DNA of 16,611 bases from CAZXDL01 sp964639505 (lineage in GTDB: Bacteria > Patescibacteriota > Saccharimonadia > Saccharimonadales > UBA4665), in the NCBI GenBank assembly GCA_964639505.1, contig CAZXDL010000015.1, forward strand, positions 1-16,611, written 5' to 3'. Below the pieces are notes generated by a model that searched no databases, was not told where the DNA came from, and saw nothing but the letters and a program-made list of their open reading frames with translations. This document shows positions 1 through 5,598 of this stretch, piece after piece. The translations under genes were made by a program, and so were the position numbers. Every line of letters begins with the position of its first letter. The stretch's first letter is position 1.

Positions 1-24
1 AAATAGTTGAAATCTCAAAATTTG

Positions 25-33
25 TGGTATAGT
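25..33 (+). promoter_or_regulatory. Extended -10 promoter for the arginine decarboxylase gene
   Basis: TGG followed by TATAGT (28-33). The predicted start of transcription is near base 40, leaving a leader of about 43 bases before ATG 83. A TTGAAA at 7-12 is a possible -35 but only 15 bases away. Confidence 0.5.
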
Positions 34-70
34 GTCTTTTAGTACAAATAAAAACAAAAATGCACGCATT

Positions 71-75
71 AAGGA
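71..75 (+). promoter_or_regulatory. Shine-Dalgarno site that decides the ATG 83 start
   Basis: AAGGA, seven bases before ATG 83. This site favours the ATG over the upstream in-frame GTG at 32, which overlaps the -10 box and has no ribosome-binding site. It is one of few clear Shine-Dalgarno sites in the window. Confidence 0.65.
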
Positions 76-82
76 AGAATCA

Positions 83-607
83 ATGAATATACAGTTATCC
101 GGTGGGCTCGGTATCGGTCCTACGGAATTATCAGCTTTTGACCAGGCACTAGTTCATGCCGGTGTGGCAAACTTTAACTTAATTTATTTGAGTTCAGTAT
201 TGCCGCCAAATAGTAAAGTTTCTATTGCAGATAAACCTGAAAAACCAGAGGGCGAATGGGGTGATCGCCTCTATGTCGTGATGGCGCAAAAGCGTACTTC
301 TCAGCGTAATCAAGAAGTTTGGGCAGGGATTGGTTGGATCCAAGACCCTAAGACTAAGGCCGGCTTGTTGGTTGAGCATGAGGGGCATAGCGAAGCTGAG
401 GTGCGGGCTGATATTCGACATTCTTTGATGGCTTTGGCTGCTAACCGTGGTATTGAAATGAGCGCTCCACGAATGCATGTCGTCGGCGGAAAATGCGCAG
501 ATTTACCAACTTGCGCTTTGGCTGTAGCCGTATTTGAATCAACCTCTTGGCGCACCGCCAAAAAGGACAAACTACCTGCTTTTAAACTAGCCCGCGCCGC
601 CCGTTAG
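83..607 (+). CDS. Pyruvoyl-dependent arginine decarboxylase (PvlArgDC)
   Basis: Predicted to convert arginine to agmatine and CO2 with a self-generated pyruvoyl group instead of PLP; cytosolic. Seen: the ATG at 83 gives 174 aa, close to family size. The pro-enzyme cleavage motif LSSVLPP is at residues 36-42, with the expected cut between Ser37 and Ser38 (Ser38 becoming pyruvoyl). The preceding FNLI (Asn32) and the GLLVEHEG segment (Glu98) match, from my recall of the archaeal family, the active-site Asn and the proton-donor Glu. An upstream in-frame GTG at 32 would add 17 lysine/asparagine-rich residues, but ATG 83 has AAGGA seven bases upstream and begins at the usual family N-terminus. The receiver-protein gene follows after 16 bases. 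The family is confident; the substrate is by homology only, and agmatine could feed polyamine synthesis or acid resistance. Confidence 0.87.
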   Translation: MNIQLSGGLGIGPTELSAFDQALVHAGVANFNLIYLSSVLPPNSKVSIADKPEKPEGEWGDRLYVVMAQKRTSQRNQEVWAGIGWIQDPKTKAGLLVEHEGHSEAEVRADIRHSLMALAANRGIEMSAPRMHVVGGKCADLPTCALAVAVFESTSWRTAKKDKLPAFKLARAAR

Positions 608-611
608 AGCG

Positions 612-617
612 TATACT
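612..617 (+). promoter_or_regulatory. -10 box of the receiver gene (predicted leaderless)
   Basis: TATACT, then six bases, then ATG 624. No -35 match and no Shine-Dalgarno site. It overlaps the region just after the decarboxylase stop codon, so the receiver gene can be transcribed on its own. Confidence 0.55.
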
Positions 618-623
618 ACAACT

Positions 624-989
624 ATGCCAAAAATCGCAATCATCGAAGATGACCAAGCCATAAGCCAGATGTACCGCTTCAAGTTTGAAGGCGAAGGCTA
701 CACGGTAGAAACAGCTGATAATGGCAAAATCGGCCTAGAGCTAGCCGAGCACATGAAGCCCGATATCATTTTGCTCGATATCATGATGCCCGAGATGACG
801 GGCGATGTCATGTTGGGTGAACTCCGCAAACAGCCTTGGGGCAAAGATATCAAAGTTATTATCCTGACCAATATGGGTGAGCAAGAAATCCCACCTGTCG
901 TAAAAGAACTTGGCGTTAGTGGCGTGATTTTGAAGGCTGACATGACTCCTAAGCAAGTTGCCGAAATCGTCAAAAAACAACTCGCCTAG
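624..989 (+). CDS. Stand-alone response-regulator receiver protein (CheY-like)
   Basis: A phosphoacceptor receiver domain with no output domain (121 aa; the domain alone is about 120). Seen: the acidic pocket Glu8-Asp9-Asp10, the phosphorylated Asp52 in LLDIMMP, the switch Thr82 in IILTN and the conserved Lys104 in ILKAD. All catalytic positions are intact, so it should accept phosphate from a histidine kinase. No kinase gene is in the window. With no DNA-binding domain it probably acts by protein contact, for example on a motility or pilus system or as a phosphorelay intermediate; this role is inference. It has its own -10 box six bases before the ATG. Confidence 0.9.
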   Translation: MPKIAIIEDDQAISQMYRFKFEGEGYTVETADNGKIGLELAEHMKPDIILLDIMMPEMTGDVMLGELRKQPWGKDIKVIILTNMGEQEIPPVVKELGVSGVILKADMTPKQVAEIVKKQLA

Positions 990-1004
990 TTTTAAACACT
1001 GATC

Positions 1005-1013
1005 TGTCATAAT
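1005..1013 (+). promoter_or_regulatory. Extended -10 promoter of murD (predicted leaderless)
   Basis: TGT followed by CATAAT (1008-1013), then six bases, then ATG 1020. No clear -35 and no Shine-Dalgarno site. Confidence 0.5.
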
Positions 1014-1019
1014 AGGCTT

Positions 1020-2318
1020 ATGAAAATTGCTATTTTGGGGTATGACGTCGAGGGAAAGGCTTCTTACGATTACTTTGCTAAGGGCGATCATGAGATAACA
1101 ATTTGCGATCGTAACCCTGATATCGAAGTACCGGAGGGAGTGGATTCGGTGCTTGGTGATGGCTATCTAGATAATTTGGATCGTTTTGATCTGTTGGTGC
1201 GCACCGCTGGCCTCCAACCGCGTAAGATATTAGAAAAAAACCCTAATGTTGCTGATAAAATTTCTTCGCATATAAATGAATTTTTACGGGTTTCGCTGAC
1301 TAAAAACATCATTGGCGTCACTGGCACTAAGGGTAAGGGGACAACAAGTGCGCTTATTACCAACATGCTCGAGGCGACTGGCCACACAGCACATCTTGGC
1401 GGCAACATTGGACTGCCACCCCTAACCTTTTTAAACGAATTAAACGAGTCTGCTTGGGTCGTGTTGGAATTATCAAGTTTTCAATTAATTGATCTACAGT
1501 CTTCGCCTCATATCGCTGTCTGCGTGATGGTCGTGCCCGAACACCTCGACTGGCACCCAGATGTCGATGAGTACACTCAAGCTAAAGCCCAAATGTTTGC
1601 CCATCAAACGCCTCAAGATATTGCCGTCTACTTCGCTGATAATGAAACCTCTAGGCAAGTCGCCTCGGCCAGTCCAGGTCAAAAAATCCCATATTTTGCT
1701 AAACCAGGCGCCGTTGTCGAGCACGGCGCGATCACTATTGATGGTCATGAAATATGCAAAACTAAAGAGTTGCGCCTGCTAGGTGAGCATAACTGGCAAA
1801 ATGTCTGCGCCGCCATCACGGCAGTATGGCAAATTACACAGGATGTTGAGCGAATCCGTTTTGTCTTAACCAATTTTACTGGCCTGCCACATCGTCTCGA
1901 ACTGGTACGCGAGCTAGAGGGAGTACGCTACTACGATGATAGTTTTGGCACAACGCCTCAAACTGCCTTAGTCGCTTTGCAAGCTTTTGACGAACCAATC
2001 ATCGCGATCTTAGGTGGCCGCTCAAAAGGCATCCCGTTTGATGAGCTCGGCAAAGCTGCTGCTCAAATTAAAAATCTCAAGCATGTTATCGCGATCGGCG
2101 AAACCGGTCCAGAAATTGCAGCTGCGCTGCGGGCCAATGGTTTTGATAAGATCACCGTCGGCGCCGACAATATCGAGGAAATCGTCAATCAAGCGCATGA
2201 GCTAGCTTCATCTGGCGATATTGTATTGCTGTCAGCCGCTTCAACCAGCTTCGACATGTTTAAAAATTATAAAGAACGCGGCGAAAAGTTTACTGCAGCT
2301 GTGCAAGCACTCGTTTAA
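1020..2318 (+). CDS. murD: UDP-N-acetylmuramoyl-L-alanine--D-glutamate ligase (MurD)
   Basis: Cytosolic Mur ligase that adds D-glutamate to UDP-MurNAc-L-Ala using ATP. Seen in 432 aa: an N-terminal Rossmann-like domain (about 1-90), the P-loop TGTKGKGTT at 101-109, GGNIG (127-131), ELSSFQL (150-156), EHLDWH (174-179), HNWQN (257-261), PHRLE (290-294) and the C-terminal LLSAASTSFDMFKNY (403-417), which corresponds to the MurD signature LLSPACASFDQFKNF. Length is normal. Odd: the classic DSKATN loop reads DSFGTT (307-312), so its lysine is a phenylalanine. The 3' end overlaps the convergent murI by 29 bases; MurI makes its D-Glu substrate, which supports MurD over other Mur ligases. Confidence 0.93.
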   Translation: MKIAILGYDVEGKASYDYFAKGDHEITICDRNPDIEVPEGVDSVLGDGYLDNLDRFDLLVRTAGLQPRKILEKNPNVADKISSHINEFLRVSLTKNIIGVTGTKGKGTTSALITNMLEATGHTAHLGGNIGLPPLTFLNELNESAWVVLELSSFQLIDLQSSPHIAVCVMVVPEHLDWHPDVDEYTQAKAQMFAHQTPQDIAVYFADNETSRQVASASPGQKIPYFAKPGAVVEHGAITIDGHEICKTKELRLLGEHNWQNVCAAITAVWQITQDVERIRFVLTNFTGLPHRLELVRELEGVRYYDDSFGTTPQTALVALQAFDEPIIAILGGRSKGIPFDELGKAAAQIKNLKHVIAIGETGPEIAAALRANGFDKITVGADNIEEIVNQAHELASSGDIVLLSAASTSFDMFKNYKERGEKFTAAVQALV

Positions 2319-2937
2319 GCTGCTCGATAATTGCCTCAGTTGGCTGAATCACGGTAGCTTTGCCCTTCGCGATCTCGTTTATCTCGTCTTCAATCCAATG
2401 AAAATGCGTGCAGGCTAATACGATAACGTCGGCATTTTGATCAAGTGTGTGGCTGATGCGCTGGCTGATCTCGTGCTCGTTAACCGCGTTTTCTTCGATC
2501 ATTAGCGGCCAGTCGCCGCACTCTGGCTCGAGCACAGTGATTTCTTTGGCGTATTGGTTTTTTAGCCATTTATAACGCTCGCTCTTGAGGGTCGCTGGCG
2601 TCGCGCAGACCGTGATTACCCCTGTTTTGGTCATTTGGGCGGCCGGTTTTATCATGGGCTCAATCCCAATTAGCGGAGTCGTAAACTTTTGTCGTAAATC
2701 ATTTATCAGCGTCGTAGTGACAGTATTGCAGGCGACGACGATCACGTCGCAGCCCTCTTTTATCATGTCTTCAAAAATTGGCACCACAAAACCAAGTATT
2801 TCTTGGGGCTGCCTAGTACCATATGGCACATGCTCACGGTCTTCGCGCAAAATGACTTCTGCCTCGGGCAACGCCGCACTGATAGAGTTGGCCACTGATT
2901 GTCCACCTACACCAGAGTCAAAGACACCAATTTTCAT
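2290..2937 (-). CDS. murI: Glutamate racemase
   Basis: Cofactor-independent interconversion of L- and D-glutamate, supplying D-Glu for peptidoglycan. Seen: FDSGVGG at 6-12 with Asp7, VPYGTR (37-42), the first catalytic cysteine in VACNT (Cys70), GIEP (91-94) and the second in LACTHF (Cys176 with His178). Both cysteines are present, so it is probably active. At 215 aa it is shorter than the usual 250-270; the shortening appears distributed and at the C-terminus, with no sign of a frameshift. Its ATG overlaps the folD stop codon (ATGA, 2934-2937), indicating translational coupling. Its last 29 bases are antisense to the end of murD. An aspartate racemase would be the alternative, but the murD neighbour favours glutamate. 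Confidence 0.9.
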   Translation of the reverse strand: MKIGVFDSGVGGQSVANSISAALPEAEVILREDREHVPYGTRQPQEILGFVVPIFEDMIKEGCDVIVVACNTVTTTLINDLRQKFTTPLIGIEPMIKPAAQMTKTGVITVCATPATLKSERYKWLKNQYAKEITVLEPECGDWPLMIEENAVNEHEISQRISHTLDQNADVIVLACTHFHWIEDEINEIAKGKATVIQPTEAIIEQLKRVLAQLQ

Positions 2938-3758
2938 TTTGCCTGTGTTGCAGCCACGCGCTCGGCTGCCCGAATAACGTTATCAAATAGCGCACAAACC
3001 GTCAGCGGACCAACACCACCTTTTACTGGTGTAATTGTTAAGTCGTCGCGCTCTTCATAAACTTGTGGTGCGACGTCGCCGACCGTCTTGCCGCCTTCAC
3101 TGGCCACGCCGGCATCGACAACTACAGCGCCGTGCTTCAACATGTCAGGCTTTATCAGCCCATGCACGCCAGTGGCTGTTACGATGACATCAGCCTTTAG
3201 GCATTCAGCTTTAACGTCTTTGGTTTGTTTATCGGCTATAGCCGGAGTAATTCCCGAAGCCAACAATAATTTCTCAAGCGGGGCACCAACCAATTTGCCA
3301 CGGCCAACCAATAAAACTTTCTTATTATCGAGATCTATGTTGTAGCCCGTTAGTAACCACAAAATCGCCAAAGCCGTAGCCGGGTCAAACTTTGGATCTT
3401 GGCCAAGTCCGTCAACATCTTTGTGGGCAGGGACTAACTCTAAAATTTCTTTTGCTTCAGACATGTCCTCTAGCGGCAGCTGCACAATTATCGCATGCAC
3501 GGAATCATCATTACTTAACTTGTTAAGTAATTCTCGTACATCTTTTTGGTGAACTTTATGAATGTCGACATCGATCAAAATATCGGCGCCATAACGCTTT
3601 TTCATACGCATGTAGGTGGCGATTACAGGGTTGTCTTCGGCAGTAGTTACAATCGCAAGCTTAGGCTCTATTCCGTGCTCTTGCCGAAGCACACGGACTT
3701 GCTTCGCCTGCCGCTCTTTGATAAAACCGGCCAATTCTCTACCATTCAATAGTCGCAT
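2934..3758 (-). CDS. folD: Bifunctional methylenetetrahydrofolate dehydrogenase/methenyl-THF cyclohydrolase
   Basis: Interconverts 5,10-methylene-THF, methenyl-THF and 10-formyl-THF in one-carbon metabolism; cytosolic homodimer in known cases. Seen in 274 aa (family about 280-290): catalytic Tyr49 and Lys53 in YMRMK, VQLPL and the KDVDGL folate-site motif, a Rossmann motif GRGKLVGAPLEKLL in the middle, and PVKGGVGPLT near the C-terminus. The last is PVPGGVGP in most homologues; the Pro-to-Lys change is conservative for the loop but worth noting. It is the first gene of the folD-murI operon. The ATG at 3758 lies seven bases after a TACAAT -10 box, so the mRNA is predicted to be leaderless. Confidence 0.93.
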   Translation of the reverse strand: MRLLNGRELAGFIKERQAKQVRVLRQEHGIEPKLAIVTTAEDNPVIATYMRMKKRYGADILIDVDIHKVHQKDVRELLNKLSNDDSVHAIIVQLPLEDMSEAKEILELVPAHKDVDGLGQDPKFDPATALAILWLLTGYNIDLDNKKVLLVGRGKLVGAPLEKLLLASGITPAIADKQTKDVKAECLKADVIVTATGVHGLIKPDMLKHGAVVVDAGVASEGGKTVGDVAPQVYEERDDLTITPVKGGVGPLTVCALFDNVIRAAERVAATQAK

Positions 3759-3765
3759 TACCCCT

Positions 3766-3793
3766 ATTGTAACAAAGCTTCCGCACTTGCCAA
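3766..3793 (-). promoter_or_regulatory. folD-murI promoter
   Basis: On the minus strand: -35 TTGGCA (3793-3788), a 16-base spacer, -10 TACAAT (3771-3766), then seven bases to the folD ATG. It is the best two-element promoter on the minus strand. Its -35 overlaps the TTGCCA -35 of the divergent tRNA-Lys promoter. Confidence 0.6.
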
Positions 3794-3815
3794 AACAGAG
3801 GTAATTTGCTAAAGT
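3787..3815 (+). promoter_or_regulatory. tRNA-Lys promoter
   Basis: -35 TTGCCA (3787-3792), a 17-base spacer and an extended -10, TGC plus TAAAGT (3810-3815). The predicted start near 3822 leaves a leader of about 50 bases before the mature tRNA, containing the palindrome at 3849-3869. Confidence 0.55.
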
Positions 3816-3848
3816 TCTGGTTTGGACGACGCTTCGCTCGCGTCTACA

Positions 3849-3869
3849 AAATATGCCACTGGCATATTT
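3849..3869. repeat. 21-bp palindrome just upstream of tRNA-Lys
   Basis: A perfect 10-bp inverted repeat, AAATATGCCA / TGGCATATTT, around one central C, ending two bases before the tRNA 5' end. In RNA it would form a short hairpin immediately before the RNase P cleavage site; in DNA it could bind a dimeric protein. A second small stem, GACGC / GCGTC, lies just before it. Confidence 0.6.
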
Positions 3870-3871
3870 CG

Positions 3872-3948
3872 GGGCCAGTAGCTCAGCTGGTTAGAGCACC
3901 TGCCTCTTAAGCAGGGTGTCGAGGGTTCGAGTCCCTCCTGGCCCTCCA
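3872..3948 (+). tRNA. tRNA-Lys(CUU)
   Basis: A full cloverleaf. The acceptor GGGCCAG (3872-3878) pairs with CTGGCCC (3938-3944). The D arm is GCTC...GAGC. The anticodon stem CCTGC / GCAGG holds the loop CTCTTAA with anticodon CTT at 3906-3908. The T arm is GAGGG-TTCGAGT-CCCTC. CCA is encoded at 3946-3948. Odd: the discriminator base (3945) is U, whereas lysine tRNAs normally carry A there. Confidence 0.95.
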
Positions 3949-3963
3949 ATCATAAGCATCGTG

Positions 3964-3988
3964 AAAGACTTCTTAGGGGGTCTTTTTT
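3964..3988 (+). terminator. Intrinsic terminator after tRNA-Lys
   Basis: Stem AAAGACTTC / GGGGTCTTT (9 bp including two G-T pairs), loop TTAG, then a run of T through 3988. It ends the tRNA transcript just before the -10 box of the next gene. Confidence 0.8.
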
Positions 3989-3991
3989 GTT

Positions 3992-4000
3992 TGTTATAGT
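3992..4000 (+). promoter_or_regulatory. Extended -10 promoter of the 4-TM protein gene
   Basis: TGT plus TATAGT (3995-4000), then seven bases, then ATG 4008. It starts right after the terminator T-run. Leaderless mRNA predicted. Confidence 0.55.
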
Positions 4001-4007
4001 TATTGCT

Positions 4008-4715
4008 ATGAATAGTCAGCTGCAAAACACTTTAGTCGAACATCTCAATTCAAACTGGCAAACTAACCCTGCAATTAGGACACTCGTTCACGATTACACA
4101 AAGTATCATGCTGTTTTGGTTATCACTGGAGGAATCGTGTTATTAGTTTCCCTAGTCCTGACCGTTTATTTCTGGCTTAGATTTAAGAAAGTGGCTAAAA
4201 TCCGCAAATTTAAATGGCCATTTGAAAAGAAGGTGTACTTTGCTCTTGGCTCAGTGTTAACCATTTTTTGTTTATTTTTTGCATTAGTATGGGTTGCTAA
4301 TTTATCTACAGCGCTTAAGCCGTTACCCGGCTTAACGACCCTCGCGAGCTACACTGCGGTACCAAGTGACAGTGTTAGCGGTAAAGCACTGATTAACTGG
4401 GTAGAGTCTGGCAGCAAAACATTTCCACCTGCGCTTAAGGCTAAGGTTCAAGATCGTATTGAGTGGCAACGACCCAAGGCGATTATTTGCGGGATACTAC
4501 TTGTCGTTTTTATTATTGGGACGATTCGGGTTTGGGACTATCTAATTACGAAGTCGAGAGATAGCGATTCGGAATGGACAATTAAAGATAGGGTGCTAAT
4601 TCTTGGTGGTTCGGCAACATTTGTTTGCTGTCTTCTTTTAGCAATAATGGTCGTTGCGAACACGCAAGGTGCAATAGGCCCTATTACTATAAGTCTGTTG
4701 GGTGCCGGAAACTAA
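4008..4715 (+). CDS. Four-TM membrane protein of unknown function
   Basis: Not recognised. Seen in 235 aa: four hydrophobic segments at about 37-60, 77-101, 158-176 and 200-222, short basic cytoplasmic stretches (FKKVAKIRKFKWPFEKK after TM1) and a polar loop of about 55 residues between TM2 and TM3 that is probably extracytoplasmic. No catalytic motif is visible. A longer reading from TTG 3987 would place the -10 box inside the coding region, so ATG 4008 is preferred. Flanked by the tRNA terminator upstream and the cysteine-cluster gene downstream, both with their own transcription signals, so it is probably monocistronic. Possibly a lineage-specific orphan. Confidence 0.7.
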   Translation: MNSQLQNTLVEHLNSNWQTNPAIRTLVHDYTKYHAVLVITGGIVLLVSLVLTVYFWLRFKKVAKIRKFKWPFEKKVYFALGSVLTIFCLFFALVWVANLSTALKPLPGLTTLASYTAVPSDSVSGKALINWVESGSKTFPPALKAKVQDRIEWQRPKAIICGILLVVFIIGTIRVWDYLITKSRDSDSEWTIKDRVLILGGSATFVCCLLLAIMVVANTQGAIGPITISLLGAGN

Positions 4716-4774
4716 GTAGAGACAAACAATAGCTGGATTTCTGTTGCGATAGCGTACAACGTGTTCCCCAAGTG

Positions 4775-4803
4775 TTGACCTATCAATTTTTTTAGTTTAC
4801 TGT
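4775..4803 (+). promoter_or_regulatory. Promoter of the cysteine-cluster gene
   Basis: -35 TTGACC (4775-4780), 17-base spacer, -10 TACTGT (4798-4803), then seven bases to ATG 4811. One of only a few promoters here with a near-consensus -35. Confidence 0.6.
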
Positions 4804-4808
4804 AAACT
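4794..4808. promoter_or_regulatory. Putative operator palindrome over the -10 box
   Basis: A perfect inverted repeat, AGTTTAC-T-GTAAACT, exactly covering the -10 hexamer and reaching two bases before the ATG. A dimeric repressor bound here would block RNA polymerase. The regulator is unknown. Confidence 0.5.
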
Positions 4809-4810
4809 TC

Positions 4811-5188
4811 ATGACTGATGTTATTCCCGAGTTTGAGAGGACTCCGCGAACATTAACCGAACGCGGCCCTAAACTAGAAGCAATAGCCGATAGATTAATG
4901 CAAGAGTTGCCTGTTCGGTGTATAGACTGTCCAATTGCGTTTTCTCTTCGCTGTGCCATATCAGAAGCCGATTGTTGGCTGCCACAGACACCTCGTCCGA
5001 TACGCGATATCCAGTTCCATGACACTGCTGTTAGCACCTCAATATTATCCTCGACCGCAGAACAAGCGCTTAGAAATATAGTTAAGCGTGCAAATGTTCA
5101 GCCTGGGGGTGGACCTGCCGGAGAAGCAGATTCGGTTTGTTGCCAAGATCCACGCGGAATCCAAACTGCTAACTATGACAATTTGTAG
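4811..5188 (+). CDS. Small cysteine-cluster protein of unknown function
   Basis: Not recognised. Seen: 125 aa, soluble, acidic/basic N-terminal helix-like segment (about 15-33), then four cysteines spaced C37-x2-C40-x7-C48-x6-C55, and a CC pair at 108-109. The four-cysteine group could bind zinc or an iron-sulfur cluster; this is inference from spacing only. The promoter carries a palindrome, so the gene is probably regulated. Odd: the C-terminal 30 residues are glycine/proline-rich and less protein-like than the alternative frame starting at 5088, which reads GVDLPEKQIRFVAKIHAES; a frameshift near 5095-5105 is possible. The stop codon forms the first bases of an 11-bp hairpin. Confidence 0.55.
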   Translation: MTDVIPEFERTPRTLTERGPKLEAIADRLMQELPVRCIDCPIAFSLRCAISEADCWLPQTPRPIRDIQFHDTAVSTSILSSTAEQALRNIVKRANVQPGGGPAGEADSVCCQDPRGIQTANYDNL

Positions 5189-5210
5189 CACCCAGATATT
5201 CTGGGTGCTA
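5186..5210. repeat. 11-bp perfect hairpin at the end of the cysteine-cluster gene
   Basis: TAGCACCCAGA / TCTGGGTGCTA around TAT, with the TAG stop inside the left arm. There is no T-run after it, so it is not a standard intrinsic terminator. It may protect a 3' end or aid termination. Confidence 0.6.
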
Positions 5211-5263
5211 CAGCGTCTACCGTGGTCCCTTAGTCCGCTTATGCATAGTTACTGGTTTAGCTT

Positions 5264-5272
5264 TGGTATACT
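5264..5272 (+). promoter_or_regulatory. Extended -10 promoter of the 2-TM protein gene
   Basis: TGG plus TATACT (5267-5272), six bases, then GTG 5279. Placement at the leaderless distance supports GTG as the true start. Confidence 0.55.
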
Positions 5273-5278
5273 CACCAG

Positions 5279-5539
5279 GTGAAGAAGTATCTCACTTTTA
5301 TCTATCTCGTCCTGTCCATTAGCATTTTGCTTACCTTTGTTTGTTGGTACATCTGGAGTGATGCTTGCCAGCAAGTTCATAATCTAGCACGAGAGGGTGA
5401 TTCTATCAGTAGTATGTGTGCCGGCGATGGCACACAATTTATTGGAGACTTCATATTCTTTTCAATAATAGCCTCGGCTTATATTGCAATTACAGCTCTG
5501 GTTTTTAAGATACTGGGTATTAAGTTAGTTAAAAAATAG
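5279..5539 (+). CDS. Small two-TM protein of unknown function
   Basis: Not recognised. 86 aa starting at GTG: TM1 at about 5-26 (signal-anchor like, after KK), an outside loop of about 30 residues containing two cysteines (in SDAC and SSMCAGDG) that could form a disulfide, and TM2 at about 56-78 followed by a basic tail. The -10 box six bases before the GTG is the main argument for a real gene with this start. It is convergent with nhaA across 59 bases in which I see no strong terminator. Confidence 0.55.
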   Translation: MKKYLTFIYLVLSISILLTFVCWYIWSDACQQVHNLAREGDSISSMCAGDGTQFIGDFIFFSIIASAYIAITALVFKILGIKLVKK

Positions 5540-5598
5540 TTGCTTTAGCGCTTGCTGTAGCGACTACCACGGCATTTCAAAATGTTTTTAATTTAAGG

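Noticed and set aside
32..82. In-frame GTG start 17 codons upstream of the arginine decarboxylase ATG
   Set aside because: It overlaps the -10 box, has no ribosome-binding site, and adds residues absent from the family; ATG 83 has AAGGA at the right distance.
2585..2977. 130-codon plus-strand frame opposite murI
   Set aside because: A shadow of murI/folD; low-complexity translation and no initiation signal.
3872..3948. tRNA-Lys as the attachment site of an integrated element
   Set aside because: No integrase and no second copy of the tRNA 3' end found downstream in the window.
3987..4007. TTG start for the 4-TM protein seven codons earlier
   Set aside because: The added codons are the terminator T-run and the -10 box themselves; ATG 4008 lies at the expected leaderless distance.
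4315..4335. 8-bp inverted repeat TTAAGCCG / CGGCTTAA
   Set aside because: It lies inside the 4-TM coding region with no T-run or promoter context; probably chance.
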